In this document: piece by piece, positions 1-9,661 of the stretch
How positions within the stretch are numbered: position 1 is the first letter of the stretch
How the letters are laid out: the number at the start of each line of letters is the position of its first letter
IMG/VR virus record: IMGVR_UViG_3300046167_000452
Coordinates: 1 to 49,790 of that record
Direction: 5' to 3' (one strand)
Length of the DNA: 49,790 nt
Source: a virus
The notes under the pieces: model-generated
What the model saw: the letters and a program-made list of their open reading frames with translations, nothing else
Databases searched by the model: none
Told to the model about the DNA's origin: nothing
Translations under genes and position numbers: made by a program

Positions 1-2
1 CC

Positions 3-1277
3 TGGCTGAAACCTATCCTTCTATTCCCACGTACTTCTATCAACGTACTAAGTATGTTTGCTAAGTACAGTCCATTAGGCATGGTATCTAAGGACTTCTG
101 GGATCTAGTGAAGTATGGAGACCAGCCACCTCTACAACATGTACAGGAAGTACTTTCAAAGAAAGGTATTACCTTTGATGAGAATGCAATGCAGACCTTC
201 AATCAAATGCGAAGGGAGGCTAAAGGCCGTATAGCTGTTGGATCTCTAACTACTGTAGGTATCTCTACAATGTTCTCAGAGGATCGTCTACGTGGCACTG
301 GACATTGGGACAAAGAACGTCAACGTGTCCGTACAGATAACGGATGGACATCAAAGACCTATAAAGGTTTAGATGGTAAGTGGCATAGTTATGAATGGTT
401 AGGACCAATTGGAGATTGGGTCTCTATTGTGGCTGATATCAGAGATAACTTTGATCTTATTAGCACTGCTCAGAGTGAGAAGATGATCGAGAAGATGGGT
501 TATATCCTGGCTAGTGCAGTTACTGATCGTTCATTGATGGCTCAGGTGGAACCTTTGGGTGACATCATGGCTGGTAACGGAGCAGCTGCAAATAGGTTTG
601 CTGCCAACATGATCAACGGTGCTGTTCCTATGGGCGGTCTTCGTAATACATTCAGTCGTCTAATGTCTGAAGGCATGAAGGAAGTTGATAATGAATTAAC
701 TGAACTTATCCGTAACAAGAATAACTACTTAGATCCTGTTGATGCTAATGGTGCCTTAGGTACTAAGTGGGGCTGGGTTGATAATGAGCCTATTGGATTT
801 GTAGAAGGCTGGGCACAACGTGCAGCTAATGCATTCCTCGGCCATCGCATGGGAGATAAGATGACACCTAATAAGCAGTTCCTTATTGATATTGAATATG
901 ACTCTCGTCCTGCAATGACAAAGGTCGATGGTATTGAATTGACATCCCAACAACGATCTAGAATCTTTGACAAGATGGGTGAACTTGGTACATTCTCAAG
1001 AGCATTGTCTACTATGAGAACTACTAAAGGAGAAGCCTATCTGAGAAAGATGAAGGAATTTAGGGAAAAAGGAGTACGTTCTAGTCAGATTGAATCTGAA
1101 GAGTACATGAGTGTTCATACTTATCTAGACAAGGAATTAAGGAAAGCTGCTAAACAAGCTATGGCTCACCTTGATGCAGAAGATAAGGCTGCTATTCGTA
1201 TCCTAAAAACTAACAAGAGTAAGAACGACGGTATGTCACGTCGTGGCACAATTACAACGGAGAATATGTACAAATGA
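3..1277 (+). CDS. internal virion (ejection) protein, gp16-like, C-terminal part
   Basis: This is the C-terminal ~424 residues of a very large protein whose N-terminal 937 residues are at the other end of the window. The frame is open from base 3, before the first ATG at 54, so the gene is truncated by the window edge rather than starting here. The sequence is rich in Met, Lys and short helical segments and has no catalytic motif that I recognise. By position (last core gene before the fibres) and by size (about 1,360 residues when joined) it corresponds to the T7 gp16-type internal core protein, which is ejected into the host to help DNA entry. Joining the two ends needs one extra base to keep frame. 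The stop overlaps the next start (ATGA), which suggests translational coupling. Confidence 0.75.
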   Translation, partial: WLKPILLFPRTSINVLSMFAKYSPLGMVSKDFWDLVKYGDQPPLQHVQEVLSKKGITFDENAMQTFNQMRREAKGRIAVGSLTTVGISTMFSEDRLRGTGHWDKERQRVRTDNGWTSKTYKGLDGKWHSYEWLGPIGDWVSIVADIRDNFDLISTAQSEKMIEKMGYILASAVTDRSLMAQVEPLGDIMAGNGAAANRFAANMINGAVPMGGLRNTFSRLMSEGMKEVDNELTELIRNKNNYLDPVDANGALGTKWGWVDNEPIGFVEGWAQRAANAFLGHRMGDKMTPNKQFLIDIEYDSRPAMTKVDGIELTSQQRSRIFDKMGELGTFSRALSTMRTTKGEAYLRKMKEFREKGVRSSQIESEEYMSVHTYLDKELRKAAKQAMAHLDAEDKAAIRILKTNKSKNDGMSRRGTITTENMYK

Positions 1278-1717
1278 AACATAAAGATGTAACCCAAAAC
1301 TATCAACCTCAATACGAGAAATATATCAAGTGCCACGTCTATCGTATCCATCCACGTACATTTGGTTATCACGGTTGTGGTGATCTTCAAAGACCAGGTG
1401 GACCTGGCGAATGCAACACTAAAGACCAATCAGGTCAAGGCTGCATGGGTCCGGGTGACCCTGGAATGCCTGGCCATGGCACTTCATTTACCTATGCAGA
1501 AGTTGTAGTTGATCAACCTGACTGCATGGATTTTGAAGCAATTTGCAGTCCATTTGATTATGGCTTTGACATGATGAACGGTAATAAGAAGTTCGATCAT
1601 GGTGAAATAACAGCTGCAACGCCAAAATGCTACAGAGGTTCTGATAGAGGACCAAACTCTATCTGCTATTCACCAGGCAATCCAAACGATTATAACCCAA
1701 ACTATAACTATGGCTGA
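1274..1717 (+). CDS. glycine-rich, collagen-like hypothetical virion protein
   Basis: 147 residues starting in an ATGA overlap with the internal core gene. A Gly-Pro-rich stretch in the middle (residues about 47-70, with GPGDPGMPGHG) resembles short collagen-like spacers in phage fibres, and cysteines are frequent. The C-terminus is rich in Asn, Pro and Tyr. It lies directly upstream of fibre genes and overlaps the next one by 8 bases, so a minor fibre or adhesin-accessory role is likely. I do not recognise the family. Confidence 0.6.
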   Translation: MKHKDVTQNYQPQYEKYIKCHVYRIHPRTFGYHGCGDLQRPGGPGECNTKDQSGQGCMGPGDPGMPGHGTSFTYAEVVVDQPDCMDFEAICSPFDYGFDMMNGNKKFDHGEITAATPKCYRGSDRGPNSICYSPGNPNDYNPNYNYG

Positions 1718-2678
1718 TCAAGTACAATGGCGTGGCGGATCACGAGAAAACTCCGATGACTTTACAGGTGCTCCAAGAGAAGTAACTGTAGATACCACCG
1801 ATTGGGTACTACGTGTCCATGATGGCATCAAGCCTGGTGGTCATAAGATGATGAAAGTCAACAACTGTTTGGTTGTTGAAACAGCAGACAAATGTGATCC
1901 TACTAAACCCTCTTGTAAGGTAACCATTAATGGTGACTTGGAAGTGCATGGTGATACAGAACTGGATGATACTGTTATTCGAGGCAATCTAATTGTTGAC
2001 GGTAGCTTTATTCAGAATGGAGCTACACTTGCTGTAGATACTTCTGAGGTTATTCTTACCAATCCTGGTTCAATCAACCGGATGGGTGATCCCAATAGGA
2101 CAACAGCAAACGGCTGTAAGATTCTTCCAACTTCTGGTAATATCAAAGTACAGGAAGATGCTAACCAGTACATTAATGAGTGTCTGTTAGCTCTGGAAGA
2201 GAAGACCTGTGACTGGCATACATTAACCCTCAATGAAATCATCGATATTAAAGATGACATTGAAAAGCTATGGATTGCTGTTGCATCTCTTGAGAATCGT
2301 ACAGATGCTCTTGAGCAGAGGATGGATGCTGTTGAAGCATCGATTACACAAATCCTCATTACTATTACTACCATCGAACAAGAGGTAGAAGCAAATCAGA
2401 ATACGCTTATCGATCATGAAGGACGTATTGCTGCACTAGAAGCATTGGGTGGAAATATCCATGGTGATATTAACAATCTTGAGACTGAACTCAAGAATCT
2501 GATTGCTGCATTAAATGACAAGGTAGATGCCCTTGTATTAGATGACCTAGTTGATGTTGATGCAGAGAATGCATTGCCTGGTCAAGTCTTGATCTTTGGC
2601 AGTCAACAATGGTCCAACGTAGCTGCCCCCTGGGTGCTACCAAATAGCTACATTCCATCACTTACAACAATCGTTTAA
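1710..2678 (+). CDS. tail fibre / adhesin protein with coiled coil
   Basis: 322 residues. The N-terminal part holds a motif common in cyanophage fibres (WVLRVHDG followed by PGG, around residues 32-45). Next comes a beta-rich region of repeated short strands (INGDLEV, IRGNLIVDG) typical of trimeric fibre shafts. Residues about 180-265 form a clear heptad pattern (LENRTDALEQRMDAVEAS and similar), predicting a coiled coil. The C-terminus resembles the short tip domains of virion structural proteins. It is probably a trimeric fibre component that contacts the host surface. Its ATG overlaps the stop of the gene before it. Confidence 0.75.
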   Translation: MADQVQWRGGSRENSDDFTGAPREVTVDTTDWVLRVHDGIKPGGHKMMKVNNCLVVETADKCDPTKPSCKVTINGDLEVHGDTELDDTVIRGNLIVDGSFIQNGATLAVDTSEVILTNPGSINRMGDPNRTTANGCKILPTSGNIKVQEDANQYINECLLALEEKTCDWHTLTLNEIIDIKDDIEKLWIAVASLENRTDALEQRMDAVEASITQILITITTIEQEVEANQNTLIDHEGRIAALEALGGNIHGDINNLETELKNLIAALNDKVDALVLDDLVDVDAENALPGQVLIFGSQQWSNVAAPWVLPNSYIPSLTTIV

Positions 2679-2697
2679 CTTTAACTAATTAATTATC

Positions 2698-3654
2698 ATG
2701 GCTTTTAAGACTTCTGATCAATTCCTTGTCAACCGCGACGGTGTTGACTACAAGACTACATATGCTGCACTTGTTACTGACCTAAATACCACACTTGAAC
2801 AGCCTGGAGCTGGTGAGCTTGTATTTAAGGATTCAAATGGTAATGAGGTTGGTCGCTTCAATGCTGACCAAGCTACTGGTTCTACCACTACTGTTACCTT
2901 CCCTAAGGGATTCTCTGGTGACTACACTGACCTTATCGGTGCTCCTACTGTTGGTGAAGGTGTACTGACTATTGCTGATGCAAACGGTCCTGTTGGCACC
3001 TTCAGTGCTAACGCTACTGCTAATGCAACAATCACTCTTCCTGCAATTGTAATCCCTGATGCTCTGCATCCTATGGGATTCATTAATGTCAAGCTGGTAG
3101 CACCTACTGGACGTGTTGGTGATGTTTACATCCAAAGCTCACTTAATGACTCTGAAACTGCTGATAACAGCTTTGCTGGTCTTGGTGGTGACACCATTCT
3201 GAACGGAACTCTTGTTCTGTTTGGTAGTGATAACAACTGGCACGCTGGTGGCACTGTTGGTGATCCTGTTGTTGGCGATGGTACGTTGACAATTAATAAC
3301 TCTGATGGTTCTAATGCTGGTACATTCAGCGCTAACGCTGAGGCTAATACTACTATCACCCTTCCTGCTGGATTCTCCGGTGCTTATGGTGACCTGTCTG
3401 GTGTACCTTCTGAGTTCAAACCTGAAGCTCACCGCCACGACTATAGCGAGATTGATAACCAGCCAACCATTGGTGATGGTGTACTGACCATTAAGCAGAA
3501 CGGTCTGCAAGTTGCAACCTTCTCTGCTAATGCTACTTCAGCTGTCGTTGTTGAATTGAGCGACACCAATACTTCTGTTGATGCTTACACCAAAGCCGAA
3601 TCAGATGCAAAATTCCTTGCCAAAGATATTTCACAACTGCAAACCCTTTCCTGA
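2698..3654 (+). CDS. virion structural / fibre protein with tandem beta repeats
   Basis: 318 residues. The N-terminus (FKTSDQFLVNRDGVDYKTTY) is a virion-attachment segment shared with the next gene (DDFLLVNREGVDYKI), so both proteins probably dock on the same virion site. Four degenerate repeats of about 30-40 residues follow, with a core like GxGVLTIxxxxGxxxGTFSANAxAxxTITLP. These are beta-strand repeats typical of cyanophage fibre and structural proteins. The C-terminal DAYTKAESDAKFLAK element is the widespread YTKxExD fibre motif. The likely role is a receptor-binding or decoration fibre. Confidence 0.75.
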   Translation: MAFKTSDQFLVNRDGVDYKTTYAALVTDLNTTLEQPGAGELVFKDSNGNEVGRFNADQATGSTTTVTFPKGFSGDYTDLIGAPTVGEGVLTIADANGPVGTFSANATANATITLPAIVIPDALHPMGFINVKLVAPTGRVGDVYIQSSLNDSETADNSFAGLGGDTILNGTLVLFGSDNNWHAGGTVGDPVVGDGTLTINNSDGSNAGTFSANAEANTTITLPAGFSGAYGDLSGVPSEFKPEAHRHDYSEIDNQPTIGDGVLTIKQNGLQVATFSANATSAVVVELSDTNTSVDAYTKAESDAKFLAKDISQLQTLS

Positions 3655-3668
3655 GTAAATAACAAAAA

Positions 3669-6125
3669 ATGAGTGAACTAAAAAGCGACGACTTCCTACT
3701 CGTCAATAGAGAGGGAGTCGATTACAAGATTACACTAGAGAGTCTTGCTGAATACCTGCAGGTAGAGACGGTTCCAGAACCAGAGCCTATTCCAATATAT
3801 TCCACCTCACTAACTACACCTAGCGCATCTAAAAAGAATTGCAAAATGGGTGAGTGGGTTGGTGGTACTACTGCCGGTTGGACGACTGAAGTTACTACAG
3901 CTTCTACCGAACCTCCTACGTTCTTCTACAGAATCATGAAGAACTGCAAGCCAGGTAATAATGCTTGGAACGATTACGAACCAGCTTCTGATTGGGTTGA
4001 ATACGACGGTACAGTTCAGGAAATTGGTGAAATTGTTCGGGTTGAAGCTAATTGGAAGGCTTACTATATCGAAGACAAAGCCGTCTGTGGTGACGAGGTA
4101 CAACAGTTAAGGAGTAACTGGCATGAATACATTTGTTGGCCATGTAACATCACACCTGGTGTAATTACTGGAACAGAAATCGGTAACTTCACTGCAGATA
4201 ATGTCAAACTTCCTGAATTCAAGGTTGATAACCCTCATACACAAGGTTGGGCTAGGTATGGCTTCAAGTGCAACGGATTTATCATGGGCGATGAAGTGGA
4301 CTATCAGAATGGTGATGTGCCGACCGCAGTGATCGACTTCCTCAATGGTGCAGAAAGTATGTGGGGAACAAAGGTTAAAGCTGGTGATGTTGTAACGATT
4401 GAAGGTGTGTATGAGTACGTTGGACATCAGGGTTGTACTGAAAACGTACCTGGGTTCGGTGCCCCCTATACAGATAGCAGCGCCACAGTTACTGTTACAG
4501 CTGCACCTCCAAAAAGTTATGCGGTAGAGGTTACATCAGAACCTACTGTTGACGGGAACCATACAAAAATCCTAACGCAGGCTAAAGCTACTCTTACTGG
4601 ATATGAGCTTAAAGAAGTAACAAGAGGTGCAGCCCCACCTAAATACTTCTATCGCTGGGAAGCATGTGGTGATGATGATGTCATGGAGCCAGATTCACAA
4701 TGGGTGGAGTATGACGGCACCGCACAAGATGTTGAAGACTATATGATTTGGTATTTCTGTAGATTCAATATTGTAACCAAGTGGGAATACAACGGACAGT
4801 CTGATACAGACACTACAAGGTGGGGGCAGGACGTTTACTATCCTATAATTAGTACAGGGGTACCCATAGTACGCAGCCATAAAATTGGATCAAGAGAGAT
4901 CGATATGGATGTACCCCTTATCCATAACTCTGGAAACAAGTATGACAAGGTTCGCTGCCATTGGACTCTATGTGCTCAAGCGGATACCACAGTACTTGAT
5001 GGTATAGATCCAGTCTACGAAGTCGGAAGGCCTACGTGTCCGATTGACACTGGTCGAGGATTGTCAGATGAAATGGGATGGGATGGTACTCCTGAAGGCT
5101 TTAAAGCATCCATTCCAGACAAAAATGATGATAATTTCTGGAGCAAGGTAGAGAACTCAACCAATGGTATCAAGGAAGGAGAGTTGCTTATTATTAGAGT
5201 TTGGTTCCAACCAGACAGCAATGATCATGCCTACACCTTAGGTGGATGTATCACTACTGCAGGTGCAGCTCCAAAAGTATGCAGAGTTGAAATGACTAGT
5301 CCACCAATTATTGATCCTGACACTGTGCCAAAGCCAGGCAGGGATAACACATATCTTTATGCCACACCTGCTGGGTATGAATTGGTAGATTGTGATGGTA
5401 ATCAGAATGCTAAATATGAGTACAGTTGGTGGAAAAAAAGTAGTGGCAATTGGTGGATAGATAAACGATTTGGTGTAGAAGGTTGGGTTGAATACGACGG
5501 AAAAGCTAAACCATTAGATGAATATTCATATATCTATAACGTCGAATCCTATAAGATTAAGTGTAGATATACTCACAACTACACTGTCAACGAAGAGATT
5601 GAATCTAATGAATGCCTTCCCCGTGAAGCGTGGCCGTGGGAGGAACATGTTGGTATGGGTAGCTGCCTCTTGCATATAAAAGATGCAACTGGTCCAGTAA
5701 AGTTCAAACCACAAAGGCGTGGAAGGGTATTTGACATAGACGGAAATGACCAAGGAGAGTGCGATACAATGAATCCTGGTCAGGAGTTTATAATCCTAGT
5801 CGAGAGAGAATTGACTGATTTCTTTAAGGGTAGTCAATCCAATTGGAACTTTGGGGAATGGACAACTACGCAAGGTGTAACGCATATGCAATCAGTATTC
5901 GAAGACTGTCCAGACTTTAATGGTGAAGGCATGAGCGACTGGGAAGTAACAAGTTGCGACTGGATGTATTGCATGTTCAAAGGTGCATCTAGTTTTAACC
6001 AAGACTTATCTAATTGGTGTGTATATCACCAAATTACATATAATCAGTTTGATTCAGGTTGTACTAGCTGGGAAGAAAAAAATAAACCTGGATGGGGAAC
6101 CTGTCCGCCCCATGGTATTCATTAA
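3669..6125 (+). CDS. large adhesin / tail fibre protein with Ig-like repeats and BspA-like (DUF285) C-terminus
   Basis: 818 residues. The first 25 residues copy the attachment segment of the upstream gene. Three divergent repeats of roughly 120-150 residues follow, each ending in a WVEYDGT or WVEYDGK signature and resembling beta-sandwich adhesin modules. The last ~90 residues (NFGEWTTTQGVTHMQSVF, FNQDLSNW) match the BspA/DUF285 surface-protein repeat known from bacterial adhesins. Aromatic residues and cysteines are unusually abundant. It is probably a host-recognition protein. The stop overlaps the next start (TAATG). Confidence 0.75.
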   Translation: MSELKSDDFLLVNREGVDYKITLESLAEYLQVETVPEPEPIPIYSTSLTTPSASKKNCKMGEWVGGTTAGWTTEVTTASTEPPTFFYRIMKNCKPGNNAWNDYEPASDWVEYDGTVQEIGEIVRVEANWKAYYIEDKAVCGDEVQQLRSNWHEYICWPCNITPGVITGTEIGNFTADNVKLPEFKVDNPHTQGWARYGFKCNGFIMGDEVDYQNGDVPTAVIDFLNGAESMWGTKVKAGDVVTIEGVYEYVGHQGCTENVPGFGAPYTDSSATVTVTAAPPKSYAVEVTSEPTVDGNHTKILTQAKATLTGYELKEVTRGAAPPKYFYRWEACGDDDVMEPDSQWVEYDGTAQDVEDYMIWYFCRFNIVTKWEYNGQSDTDTTRWGQDVYYPIISTGVPIVRSHKIGSREIDMDVPLIHNSGNKYDKVRCHWTLCAQADTTVLDGIDPVYEVGRPTCPIDTGRGLSDEMGWDGTPEGFKASIPDKNDDNFWSKVENSTNGIKEGELLIIRVWFQPDSNDHAYTLGGCITTAGAAPKVCRVEMTSPPIIDPDTVPKPGRDNTYLYATPAGYELVDCDGNQNAKYEYSWWKKSSGNWWIDKRFGVEGWVEYDGKAKPLDEYSYIYNVESYKIKCRYTHNYTVNEEIESNECLPREAWPWEEHVGMGSCLLHIKDATGPVKFKPQRRGRVFDIDGNDQGECDTMNPGQEFIILVERELTDFFKGSQSNWNFGEWTTTQGVTHMQSVFEDCPDFNGEGMSDWEVTSCDWMYCMFKGASSFNQDLSNWCVYHQITYNQFDSGCTSWEEKNKPGWGTCPPHGIH

Positions 6126-6361
6126 TGAAGAAAGCCACTGAAGACCAATTCAGTGAGCTGCATAATCTAGTTACAACAGAGTTCCTCTCCCGTATCAAAT
6201 CGGGGGAGGCCTCTACCCAAGATTTAAAAGCAGCCTGTGATTGGCTAAAAAATAATGACATCACTGGTGTCCAAATAGAAGGGAACCCCTTGGATAAGTT
6301 ACAAAAACTAATGCCAAAGGTAGATCCCGAACTTGTACAAAATAGACTTTATAAAAGGTAA
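6125..6361 (+). CDS. terminase small subunit (DNA packaging)
   Basis: 78 residues starting MKKATEDQF. The sequence matches the small packaging subunit of T7-like and related phages: a short helical protein with a conserved core (SGEASTQDLKAACDWLKNND). It recognises concatemeric phage DNA and presents it to the large subunit. A longer frame reaches back to 6092, but the ATG at 6125 lies in a TAATG stop-start overlap with the fibre gene and fits the family start, so I use it. The stop again overlaps the next ATG. Its position among fibre genes, about 6 kb before the large subunit, is noteworthy. Confidence 0.75.
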   Translation: MKKATEDQFSELHNLVTTEFLSRIKSGEASTQDLKAACDWLKNNDITGVQIEGNPLDKLQKLMPKVDPELVQNRLYKR

Positions 6362-6990
6362 TGCCTAAACAAAACAACTGCGATGATCTAAAAGTAGAAT
6401 CATGCGTAGACGACAATGGACAAACTATTAGTGGAGGAGACTCCTATGACGTGCCAACTGGGCGCTACGTTAAGCATGTTGTTAACGTATGTGAGACAGC
6501 TGGCAGCGGTGGTGGTGGAACTGGAGGATCACCCTTCGATCCATCTAAGTACTACACCAAGACTGAAGTAGATGCACTTCTTACAGCACTTGATGTTGAG
6601 GATCTGGATGATTACTACGATAAGGACGAGATTGATGCTCTAGTTGCTGAATTTTATAGTAAAGATGAGATTGATCAACTCCTAGACGACATTGAGGCGA
6701 TGAATCCCGATGACTACTACACTAAGGATGAAGTAGATGAGAAGTTCGATGAACTTGATACATCCAATGTCAGTGTTGTAGGTGGTACATTCTCTGCTCT
6801 TGATGACATTAAAACTCAGCAGGATGTAAATAGTCTGCTGTACAGCATGGCACTTAAGCCACCTGGTTCACCTACTACAGTTAAGACTGAGGTGTCTGGT
6901 GAGGAGTTTGCTACTGATAATGATCTAAAGAATCAGAAGGAAGTAAACGAGTTTCTTGACGAACGTCTTACTGTTATTGAAGAGAGCTGA
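6361..6990 (+). CDS. tail fibre, N-terminal part (YTKxEVD repeats); gene continues in another frame
   Basis: 209 residues, with a Gly-rich linker (SGGGGTGGS) and then repeats of the fibre motif YYTKDEVD (YYTKTEVDALL, YYDKDEIDALV, FYSKDEIDQLL, YYTKDEVDEKF). These are typical of cyanophage and lambdoid fibre shafts. The frame stops in the middle of a coiled-coil motif (LDERLTVIEES). Removing one base near 6984 would continue it smoothly as VIEEAEALDPSFW into the 901-residue frame that follows. Both frames are therefore probably one fibre of about 1,100 residues broken by an indel, though a real two-gene arrangement is possible. Confidence 0.7.
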   Translation: MPKQNNCDDLKVESCVDDNGQTISGGDSYDVPTGRYVKHVVNVCETAGSGGGGTGGSPFDPSKYYTKTEVDALLTALDVEDLDDYYDKDEIDALVAEFYSKDEIDQLLDDIEAMNPDDYYTKDEVDEKFDELDTSNVSVVGGTFSALDDIKTQQDVNSLLYSMALKPPGSPTTVKTEVSGEEFATDNDLKNQKEVNEFLDERLTVIEES

Positions 6991-9661
6991 AGCACTTGAC
7001 CCTAGCTTCTGGGTTACTAAGCCAGAGTTCACTGCTGGTCAAGCTGAGCAAGATGCAGAGCTAAAGAAATCACGTCGTATCTTAGAGCTTCAACTTCTAT
7101 ATTTAGCAAAGTACGGTCAATCTTGTAGCTTCCCTAGGCCAATCAAAACTTCAAATGGCCCACCGTTCCCTGGCAATAGTGAATTCAGTGCCTCTGGGAA
7201 TGTATTTAGCTTTTGCAGTGCAATTTTTGAAGATCGTGAAGGTGACTATGCCATACCAGAAATTGGCAACACTTTGCGGATTGATGGTGATGAGCTTGAT
7301 AGAAGCTGGTCTAGCGTAGTTACTGATGTCAAAGGACCAATCAAACCTCCTACGGGTTGGCACGTTTATGAAGTCACCGTAGAAGATACTATTCCTTCTG
7401 ATATTTCTGGTGCCGCTGCCTATACAGCATTCAGTGTGACTGTTTGCGGACCTAATAACTACGTCACTAATGACACGTTTGAAGTTGATCAGAAACGTCA
7501 GGATGATGCTATTTCAGCAGAACGTGCAACACGTGCTGTTGGTGAAGTCAAAGTCGATCAAACGATCAAAGAACTTGTCAGTAAGAACCAGCGAGAGCAT
7601 AGTGACCTTTATGCCAAGATTGATGACTTAGCAGCTAAGCCTGAGTTTGATCCATTCCCACTAGAGGAGAAGATTGAAACTGAGAAGGCTGCACGTATTG
7701 CTGATGACATTAAGATCTCAGCAAGCCTTGTAGAAGAAGCTCGCATTAGAGCTGATGAAGATTACAAGCTACTTGCACGTATCAATGGCCTAGACATCCC
7801 TGAGATGCCTGAGGATTATGAAGACAGTGGTCTACGTGAACTAATTGAACGTGAGTCTGCTCTTCGTGCTACAGGTGATGCTGGGTTGCAACGTTTGATT
7901 GAAGATAATACTGAGCGTATTTCTAACACTAACGATTCTATTGGTGCTGAACGTGCTACACGTGCTGATCAAATTGGTACGGTTAACGCCGAAGTAAAGG
8001 CTGAAACAGCAGAACGTAAGGCAACAGATAGTGACCTACAAGCACAAATTGATGCTATCGAAGTTCCCGATAACTTTGAAGAGATCATTGAGCGTCTTGA
8101 TAACGATATTAAGGTTACTAATCAGAAGGTTGACTTCAATGCTGAGGAAACCGTCAAGGATCAGAAACGTCAAGATGAAGCTAACCTGAAACTAGATGCT
8201 GTCATTGAAGCTGAGATCCTTGCTCTTGCTAAGAGAGAACAGGAAGATCATGATGATCATGAACAGCGTATTGAAGATAATAAGCAAGCTATTGCAGACA
8301 ATAAGCAAGCTATTGAAGCTAACAAGTCAGTCAATGATGACCACGAAACTCGTATCACTGCACTAGAGAGTGCTCCTCCTGCACCTCCTGGACCTCCTGC
8401 AACTGGTGGTGGTGTTGAATATCTTGGACAACTGAAGGACGTTAACCTTACTCCTACTCGTTCATTAGTCAGTCTCAGAGCAAATGATTATGCTACGACT
8501 TGGCAGAAGTACGTTAGGACTGATTACCCTCAAGCCGGTGCCTTTGCCCGAACTCCTACTGGTAGTTCCGATCGTACATTGGTTGTCAATAATAAAGCTA
8601 GAGGTGGTGTAGATCCTACTCCCCTGTTAGATCAGATTAAAGGTGGAGTTCGACTACGCCTAGAAACCAAGATTGAAGGCCAACAGTGGGATGAAGTCTG
8701 TGAAGCAGAAGGAATCATTGCTTATAGTGATTATCAATACATTAAATTCAAGACCATACCTAAATGGCTTGCGGAGATGACTAATGAGCCTGCCATTGAT
8801 GGTAGTGCTACTTGTACAGTCAGGCTTGCTGATGTTGTTCCAGATCCTATTGTTCCAGATCCAATTGATCCTAACCCTCCGGTAGATCCAATAGATCCAA
8901 TTGATCCAATTGATCCTATTAATCCACTTCCGATTCCTGGTGATCCATCAATACCAACTAAGAGGACTGATACTGTCCTTGGTTACGATAGGGGTACGAA
9001 GCTCTGGACGCCTCATAAAGCAGATTATCTGCCTCTTACTGGCGGAAGAATCACTGGCGGAATTAACTTCCGTAACGGTGGGGACTCTGATCAGTTCTCC
9101 ATTTCTCCTAAGCAATCAGCGACTGATTATGCCACTAACATCTTCCAACGTAATGGTGGTGAACTGAGGCTTAGAACTACACCTGATAAGAACGGCGATT
9201 CTAATTACACTACACATATTGTGTTGGCTGGTGGTAGTAATCCTGAGACACGTATCTACAACGTCTCTGAACCTCATCAACCCAACATGGCAACCAGTAA
9301 GGGCTATGTAGATAAAAAGATCAACGTATCTTTACCTGGCGCTTTCTACAAATATGCTGATCATACGACTGCATCAAATCTCACTGCTGGTGAGTTCTTC
9401 CTTGCTAGCGGGAATATCTACATGCACCCAACATGCCTTGGTGGTCAAGATATGTCGATGGATCAATCTTCAACATTTGATGCCATTATACGTATCTCTA
9501 ATGCAGATACCGGAATAATGATTAAATCGTTTAAGTGCTCGGTGAATACGGATAATGGTTCTAACAAATATGTCCGTGGTACAGGTTCAACCGTTTACGC
9601 TAATAGGTTTACCCCCGCCGCTGGTAATGAATACATCATTTCTGTTCCTGGCTGGATCTAA
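6956..9661 (+). CDS. tail fibre, main part (coiled-coil shaft, proline linker, tip)
   Basis: Open frame of ~901 residues with only a TTG at 6956, which supports the view that it is the continuation of the fibre starting at 6361. Order of parts: a short beta domain, then a long shaft (about residues 170-460) of repeated ERATR, EKAAR and QIDAIE units with coiled-coil character. A Pro-Gly segment follows, then a small beta domain, a Pro-Asp-Ile repeat linker (near 8840-8925), a domain with LPLTGGRITGGINFRNGG (common in phage fibre shafts), and a C-terminal tip. It probably forms the long trimeric tail fibre. The next start is adjacent (TAA then ATG). Confidence 0.75.
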   Translation: MTNVLLLLKRAEALDPSFWVTKPEFTAGQAEQDAELKKSRRILELQLLYLAKYGQSCSFPRPIKTSNGPPFPGNSEFSASGNVFSFCSAIFEDREGDYAIPEIGNTLRIDGDELDRSWSSVVTDVKGPIKPPTGWHVYEVTVEDTIPSDISGAAAYTAFSVTVCGPNNYVTNDTFEVDQKRQDDAISAERATRAVGEVKVDQTIKELVSKNQREHSDLYAKIDDLAAKPEFDPFPLEEKIETEKAARIADDIKISASLVEEARIRADEDYKLLARINGLDIPEMPEDYEDSGLRELIERESALRATGDAGLQRLIEDNTERISNTNDSIGAERATRADQIGTVNAEVKAETAERKATDSDLQAQIDAIEVPDNFEEIIERLDNDIKVTNQKVDFNAEETVKDQKRQDEANLKLDAVIEAEILALAKREQEDHDDHEQRIEDNKQAIADNKQAIEANKSVNDDHETRITALESAPPAPPGPPATGGGVEYLGQLKDVNLTPTRSLVSLRANDYATTWQKYVRTDYPQAGAFARTPTGSSDRTLVVNNKARGGVDPTPLLDQIKGGVRLRLETKIEGQQWDEVCEAEGIIAYSDYQYIKFKTIPKWLAEMTNEPAIDGSATCTVRLADVVPDPIVPDPIDPNPPVDPIDPIDPIDPINPLPIPGDPSIPTKRTDTVLGYDRGTKLWTPHKADYLPLTGGRITGGINFRNGGDSDQFSISPKQSATDYATNIFQRNGGELRLRTTPDKNGDSNYTTHIVLAGGSNPETRIYNVSEPHQPNMATSKGYVDKKINVSLPGAFYKYADHTTASNLTAGEFFLASGNIYMHPTCLGGQDMSMDQSSTFDAIIRISNADTGIMIKSFKCSVNTDNGSNKYVRGTGSTVYANRFTPAAGNEYIISVPGWI
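8837..8927 (+). repeat. tandem GATCCxATT repeats encoding a Pro-Asp-Ile linker
   Basis: Short tandem units of GATCCAATT or GATCCTATT encode about a dozen PDPI / DPID motifs inside the fibre. This is a flexible, repeat-prone linker likely to change length by slippage. Confidence 0.8.
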
